DNA of 64,000 nucleotides from Vineibacter terrae (GTDB lineage Bacteria; Pseudomonadota; Alphaproteobacteria; Reyranellales; Reyranellaceae): NCBI RefSeq assembly GCF_008039615.1, contig NZ_VDUZ01000027.1, positions 1 to 64,000 of the forward strand, read 5' to 3'. Shown piece by piece: positions 60,011 to 64,000 of this stretch (position 1 is its first letter; each line of letters starts with the position of its first letter). The notes under the pieces were generated by a model. It saw only the letters and a program-made list of their open reading frames with translations, ran no database searches and was not told where the DNA came from. The position numbers and the translations under genes were made by a program.

Positions 60011-60103
60011 ATTCAAAACTTGGCATTGCCTCCAATCGCCAGTCAAGAAGTTTGTTGGCGTGCGGGATGTCGCTGTGGTGGAGGGACGGGCAGGCGCCGG
60101 CGA

Positions 60104-60763
60104 TCAGCCGGCGAGGACGGGCTTCAGGATGATGTCGAGGCAGTCCTCGACATACTGCTCGCGCGTCAGCCGCGGCAGGCGCCAGGCGTTCAGCGCCCAG
60201 GAATGCGCCAGCACGACGAGATGATAGGTCAGCACGTCGACGTTGATGGGGCGGAAGATCTTGGCCGTCACGCAGCGCTCGACGCAGCCGGCGAGCAGCG
60301 ATGTCGACTGCAGCTCCTTCTTCATCGTCGCCTTGATCTTGGCGCGCGACAGCGACCGCGATTCGCGATAGCCGAGCAGGGCGGCGCCGCGATGCTCGTC
60401 GACCACGCGGCAATAGGTTTGGATTGCGGCCTTGAACTGCGCGAACGGCTCGGTGTGCTGCTGCACGGCGAGCGGAATCTCGCGGTTGTAGACGTCGAAG
60501 ATCTCGCCGATGGCGGCGAACAGCAGGTCTTCCTTGTCGCGGAAATACTGGTAGATCAGACCGGCGCTGATCTTGGCCTCATCGGCCACGTCCTGGACGG
60601 TGGTGCGGTGGAAGCCGTCGCGGCCGAACAGCAGGATCGCCGCAGTGAGGATCTGCTCCCGCCGTGCCTCGCTGCTGCGGCGCAGCGGATACCGCCGCCG
60701 CGGCCGCGGCATCACCGCATCCCAGTCGAGGTCACGACCTTGATCTGCCACCGGGTCTTGCAC
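60104..60763 (-). CDS. TetR-family transcriptional regulator
   Basis: 219 residues. The helix-turn-helix is at about 35-80 (REQILTAAILLFGRDGFHRTTVQDVADEAKISAGLIYQYFRDKEDLL); the ligand domain resembles the FadR/AcrR-like branch that senses acyl-CoAs. The start is uncertain: GTG at 60763 gives the full frame, and an ATG at 60712 (MPRPRRRY) is also possible. The gene lies upstream of, and in the same direction as, the liv operon, with the palindrome at 59997 between. Confidence 0.88.
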   Translation of the reverse strand: MQDPVADQGRDLDWDAVMPRPRRRYPLRRSSEARREQILTAAILLFGRDGFHRTTVQDVADEAKISAGLIYQYFRDKEDLLFAAIGEIFDVYNREIPLAVQQHTEPFAQFKAAIQTYCRVVDEHRGAALLGYRESRSLSRAKIKATMKKELQSTSLLAGCVERCVTAKIFRPINVDVLTYHLVVLAHSWALNAWRLPRLTREQYVEDCLDIILKPVLAG

Positions 60764-60880
60764 TCCGATCAGCCGCGACGCCGAAATGCGCGTCCGCGCG
60801 CTGTCAACGACATTTGCGGTGTCGGCATGGGTGAAGGCAAGAGGAAGTTGTGTGCCATCGTGGCGCGGCGGTCGGGCCAG

Positions 60881-60906
60881 CGGGGCATCGGCCAGCCGAT
60901 GCCCCG
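60881..60906 (-). terminator. Hairpin terminator candidate
   Basis: 11-base arms CGGGGCATCGG and complement with a 4-base loop. It lies 8 bases beyond the nitronate monooxygenase stop on the minus strand, separating it from the TetR gene. Confidence 0.6.
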
Positions 60907-60913
60907 CCTGGCT

Positions 60914-61978
<1,065 letters not shown>

Positions 61979-61999
61979 TCATCGTGGAGGACGATGCGC

Positions 62000-62893
62000 A
62001 TGGTGGACCAGCGTCTCAAGGTTGAGCGGATCGCGGGCGCCTGCGGCGCGCAGGTCACGGGAGTCGACCTGGCCCAGCCGCTCGATGCTGGGATCGTGGC
62101 CCAGATCCGCGCTGCGATCCTCGAGCACCAGGTCCTTACTTTTCCCGGCCAATCGATCGACGATGCCGGCCTGGAGCGCTTCACCGCCTATTTCGGCCCG
62201 TTCGGCATCGAGCCCTTCGTCGAAGGCGAGGAGACGCATCCGCATGTGATCTCGGTGATCAAGGAGGCCGACGAACGGCGCACGGCCAATTTCGGCGGCA
62301 ACTGGCATTCCGACTGGAGCTTCCAGGAGCGGCCACCCAGCTTCACGCTGCTGCATGCGCGCGACCTGCCGCCGGTCGGCGGCGACACGATGTTCGCCAA
62401 CCAGTATCTCGCCTGGGAGGCGCTGTCGTCGGGCATGCGGCGCACGCTCGAGTCCCTGCGCGCGGTGCACAGCGCCCGGCGTCCCTACGGGCCGCAGGGC
62501 ACCTACGCCGATCGCCGCAAGGCACGCAGCATGAAGATCCAGGCGGGCGAGGCAGCGCTTGCCGAGATGGTCCATCCCGTGGCGCGCGTGCACGGCGAGA
62601 CCGGCCGCGCGGCGCTCTATGTCAACCGCGTCTACACCATCCGCTTCGAGGACATGACCGAGCGCGAGAGCGCACCGCTGCTCGACTATCTCTACGATCA
62701 CTCGGTGCGGCCCGAGTTCACCTGCCGCATCCGCTGGGCGCCGCACGCGCTCACCATGTGGGACAACCGCGCCGTGCAGCATTTTGCGGTCAACGACTAC
62801 GACGGCTTCCGGCGCGAGCTGCACCGCACGACCAATGCCGGCGAGCGGCCGCTGTCGCTGGCCGAGGCGCGCCAGACCCGGGCGGCGGAATGA
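62000..62893 (+). CDS. TauD/TfdA-family 2-oxoglutarate dioxygenase
   Basis: 297 residues. The iron triad is His103 and Asp105 (NWHSDWSF) and His261 (AVQHFAVNDY), with an Arg in RRELHRTT for 2-oxoglutarate. It hydroxylates a sulfonate, phenoxyacid or similar compound using oxygen and 2-oxoglutarate, releasing succinate. The ATG at 62000 is nine bases from GGAGG; the ATG at 61994 is only three bases away and less likely. Divergent from the nitronate monooxygenase gene. Confidence 0.9.
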   Translation: MVDQRLKVERIAGACGAQVTGVDLAQPLDAGIVAQIRAAILEHQVLTFPGQSIDDAGLERFTAYFGPFGIEPFVEGEETHPHVISVIKEADERRTANFGGNWHSDWSFQERPPSFTLLHARDLPPVGGDTMFANQYLAWEALSSGMRRTLESLRAVHSARRPYGPQGTYADRRKARSMKIQAGEAALAEMVHPVARVHGETGRAALYVNRVYTIRFEDMTERESAPLLDYLYDHSVRPEFTCRIRWAPHALTMWDNRAVQHFAVNDYDGFRRELHRTTNAGERPLSLAEARQTRAAE

Positions 62894-63027
62894 CGCCGGC
62901 CATGGCAGGATCTGTGCATGGACATGGGTATCGAGGTGAAGCAGTCGCGTAGAGTTTGACGTCCCATGCGTTGTGACAAAGTCCGAAACCGGCCCCGAGA
63001 GCTGGCCAAGGTGAGGGGGATCATGAC

Positions 63028-64000
63028 ATGAGCGACGACGTCATCCGCAAATGGGCGCTCAGCCGGCGCCGGGTCCTGGGTGCAGCCGCCGGATTGGGCG
63101 TGCTCGGGCCGGGCGCCGCTTTCGGCCAGGCCGGCGGGCCGTGGAGCCAGGCGCCGCGCAGCAAGGTGGACCGCCTCAACTTCGTCGTCTGGACCTATGG
63201 CGACATCTACACCCGCATCGCCAAGCAGTTCGAGGCCGATTGGGGCGTCAAGGTCGACTCGACCATATCGTCCTTCAACGATCATCCGACGAAGCTGGCG
63301 ACGATGTTCGCGGCCGGCGAGAAGATCGACGTCTCGCAGTCCTCGCCGTTCTCGTTTCCGAACTTCATCGGCCAGGGCCTCGTCGAGCCGATCGACGACC
63401 TGCCGGGCGCGGCCGAGTACACCAAGGATTTCACCGCCTTCACCAAGCAGGTCGCGGTGGTGAAGGGCAAGACCATGGGGCTGCCGTACTTCTCGGCCGT
63501 GTGGGTGTGGAACTACTACGCCGACATGATGGAGAAGCTGAAGATCGACAAGCCGTTCTCCACCTACGACGAGTTCATCGAGCACTGCGTGAAGGCCAAG
63601 AAGGACGGCGTATCGCGCTATCCCGTGCTGTGGGTGGCGGGTGTCGGCCTCGAGCAGCTGCCGGGCACCTGGTACCAGATGACCTGGAACCGTGGCGGCA
63701 CGTTCTTCGACAAGCAGGGCAACCACATGCTGGGCGCCGGCTCGATCGCGCGCGAGACCCTGAAATGGTGGGCCAACACCTTCGAGAAGGGGCTGGACAT
63801 CTCCGACCCCGAGTCGCTGAAGGTGCAGTTCACCACCTCGGCCAAGGCGTTCGGCGCCGGCAAGAACCTCTACCGCGGCCCCAACCATCACTATGGGCTG
63901 AACGTCGCCAACGATCCGGCCCAGTCGCCGATCGCGGGCAAGGTGAAGGTCCATGGCTCGCCGGGCGACGGCAAGACGATCGGCGTCACGCATGTCTACT
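63028..64000 (+). CDS. Extracellular solute-binding protein, partial at window end
   Basis: 324 codons are visible and the gene continues beyond the window. A Tat-like signal (SRRRVLGAAAGLGVLGPGAAFG) sends it to the periplasm. LNFVVWTYGDIYTRIAKQFEADWGVKVDST and IDVSQSSPFSFPNFI fit family 1 (sugar or spermidine-type) binding proteins of ABC importers. AGGGGGAT precedes the ATG at 63028. The transporter permeases are expected downstream. Ligand unknown. Confidence 0.88.
   Translation, partial: MSDDVIRKWALSRRRVLGAAAGLGVLGPGAAFGQAGGPWSQAPRSKVDRLNFVVWTYGDIYTRIAKQFEADWGVKVDSTISSFNDHPTKLATMFAAGEKIDVSQSSPFSFPNFIGQGLVEPIDDLPGAAEYTKDFTAFTKQVAVVKGKTMGLPYFSAVWVWNYYADMMEKLKIDKPFSTYDEFIEHCVKAKKDGVSRYPVLWVAGVGLEQLPGTWYQMTWNRGGTFFDKQGNHMLGAGSIARETLKWWANTFEKGLDISDPESLKVQFTTSAKAFGAGKNLYRGPNHHYGLNVANDPAQSPIAGKVKVHGSPGDGKTIGVTHVY

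Overview
The window is GC-rich chromosomal DNA with dense, mostly metabolic gene content. The mix suggests a heterotrophic alphaproteobacterium, perhaps of the Reyranella or Bradyrhizobium kind: a squalene/phytoene-synthase-like gene of the NDUFAF6 type, Fe-superoxide dismutase, a branched-chain-amino-acid-type (Liv) ABC transporter, a P450, a TauD dioxygenase, and many acyl-CoA and short-chain dehydrogenase genes. I cannot name the genus from sequence alone. No rRNA, tRNA or CRISPR array was seen.

Layout. 0-14 kb is ordinary chromosome: hydrolase, phytoene-synthase-like protein, PuuD-type membrane protein, sodB, thioesterase, two alcohol dehydrogenases, Hsp20, two GNAT acetyltransferases, a phasin-like protein, a phosphodiesterase-like protein, a DapA-family protein and an amidase. 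14.19-24.50 kb is an accessory island. It carries a HlyD/FtsX-type ABC exporter operon and a divergent metal-handling set (copper-type P-ATPase with YHS domain, methyltransferase, DUF2933 and DUF5676 proteins, broken YHS and MBL genes). Its two ends look like the two ends of one IS1380-family insertion sequence: matching inverted repeats, an N-terminal transposase remnant on the left and a mid-transposase remnant on the right. 24.5-28.7 kb holds a Na/Pi symporter, an acyl-CoA dehydrogenase and a LysR regulator.

29.0-39.1 kb is the most unusual region: a probable R-body (Reb) locus. Five clear RebB-family genes and two or three diverged relatives lie on the minus strand. They converge on a plus-strand set made of a 1033-residue protein (degenerate Nudix-like N-terminus, repeated beta-sandwich-like modules, C-terminal transglutaminase-like Cys-His-Asp domain), a 327-residue beta-rich protein, three small helical proteins and an ECF-type sigma factor. 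The layout suggests a dedicated sigma factor controlling an extendable protein ribbon together with a possible processing, cross-linking or effector enzyme. The gene neighbourhood is seen directly; the functional link is inference.

39.2-48.5 kb returns to catabolic genes with three local regulators (LysR, TetR, MarR), each next to a clear palindromic operator candidate. 48.7-59.9 kb is one long minus-strand operon: livKHMGF, FAD oxidoreductase, acyl-CoA ligase, thiolase-like protein, DUF35 partner, SDR and PRISE-type reductase, with a TetR gene upstream. It reads as uptake plus CoA-dependent breakdown of an organic acid, possibly steroid- or terpenoid-like. The window ends in nitronate monooxygenase, TauD-type dioxygenase and a truncated solute-binding protein. 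Several families of intergenic palindromic repeats are scattered through the chromosomal parts and are absent from the island.
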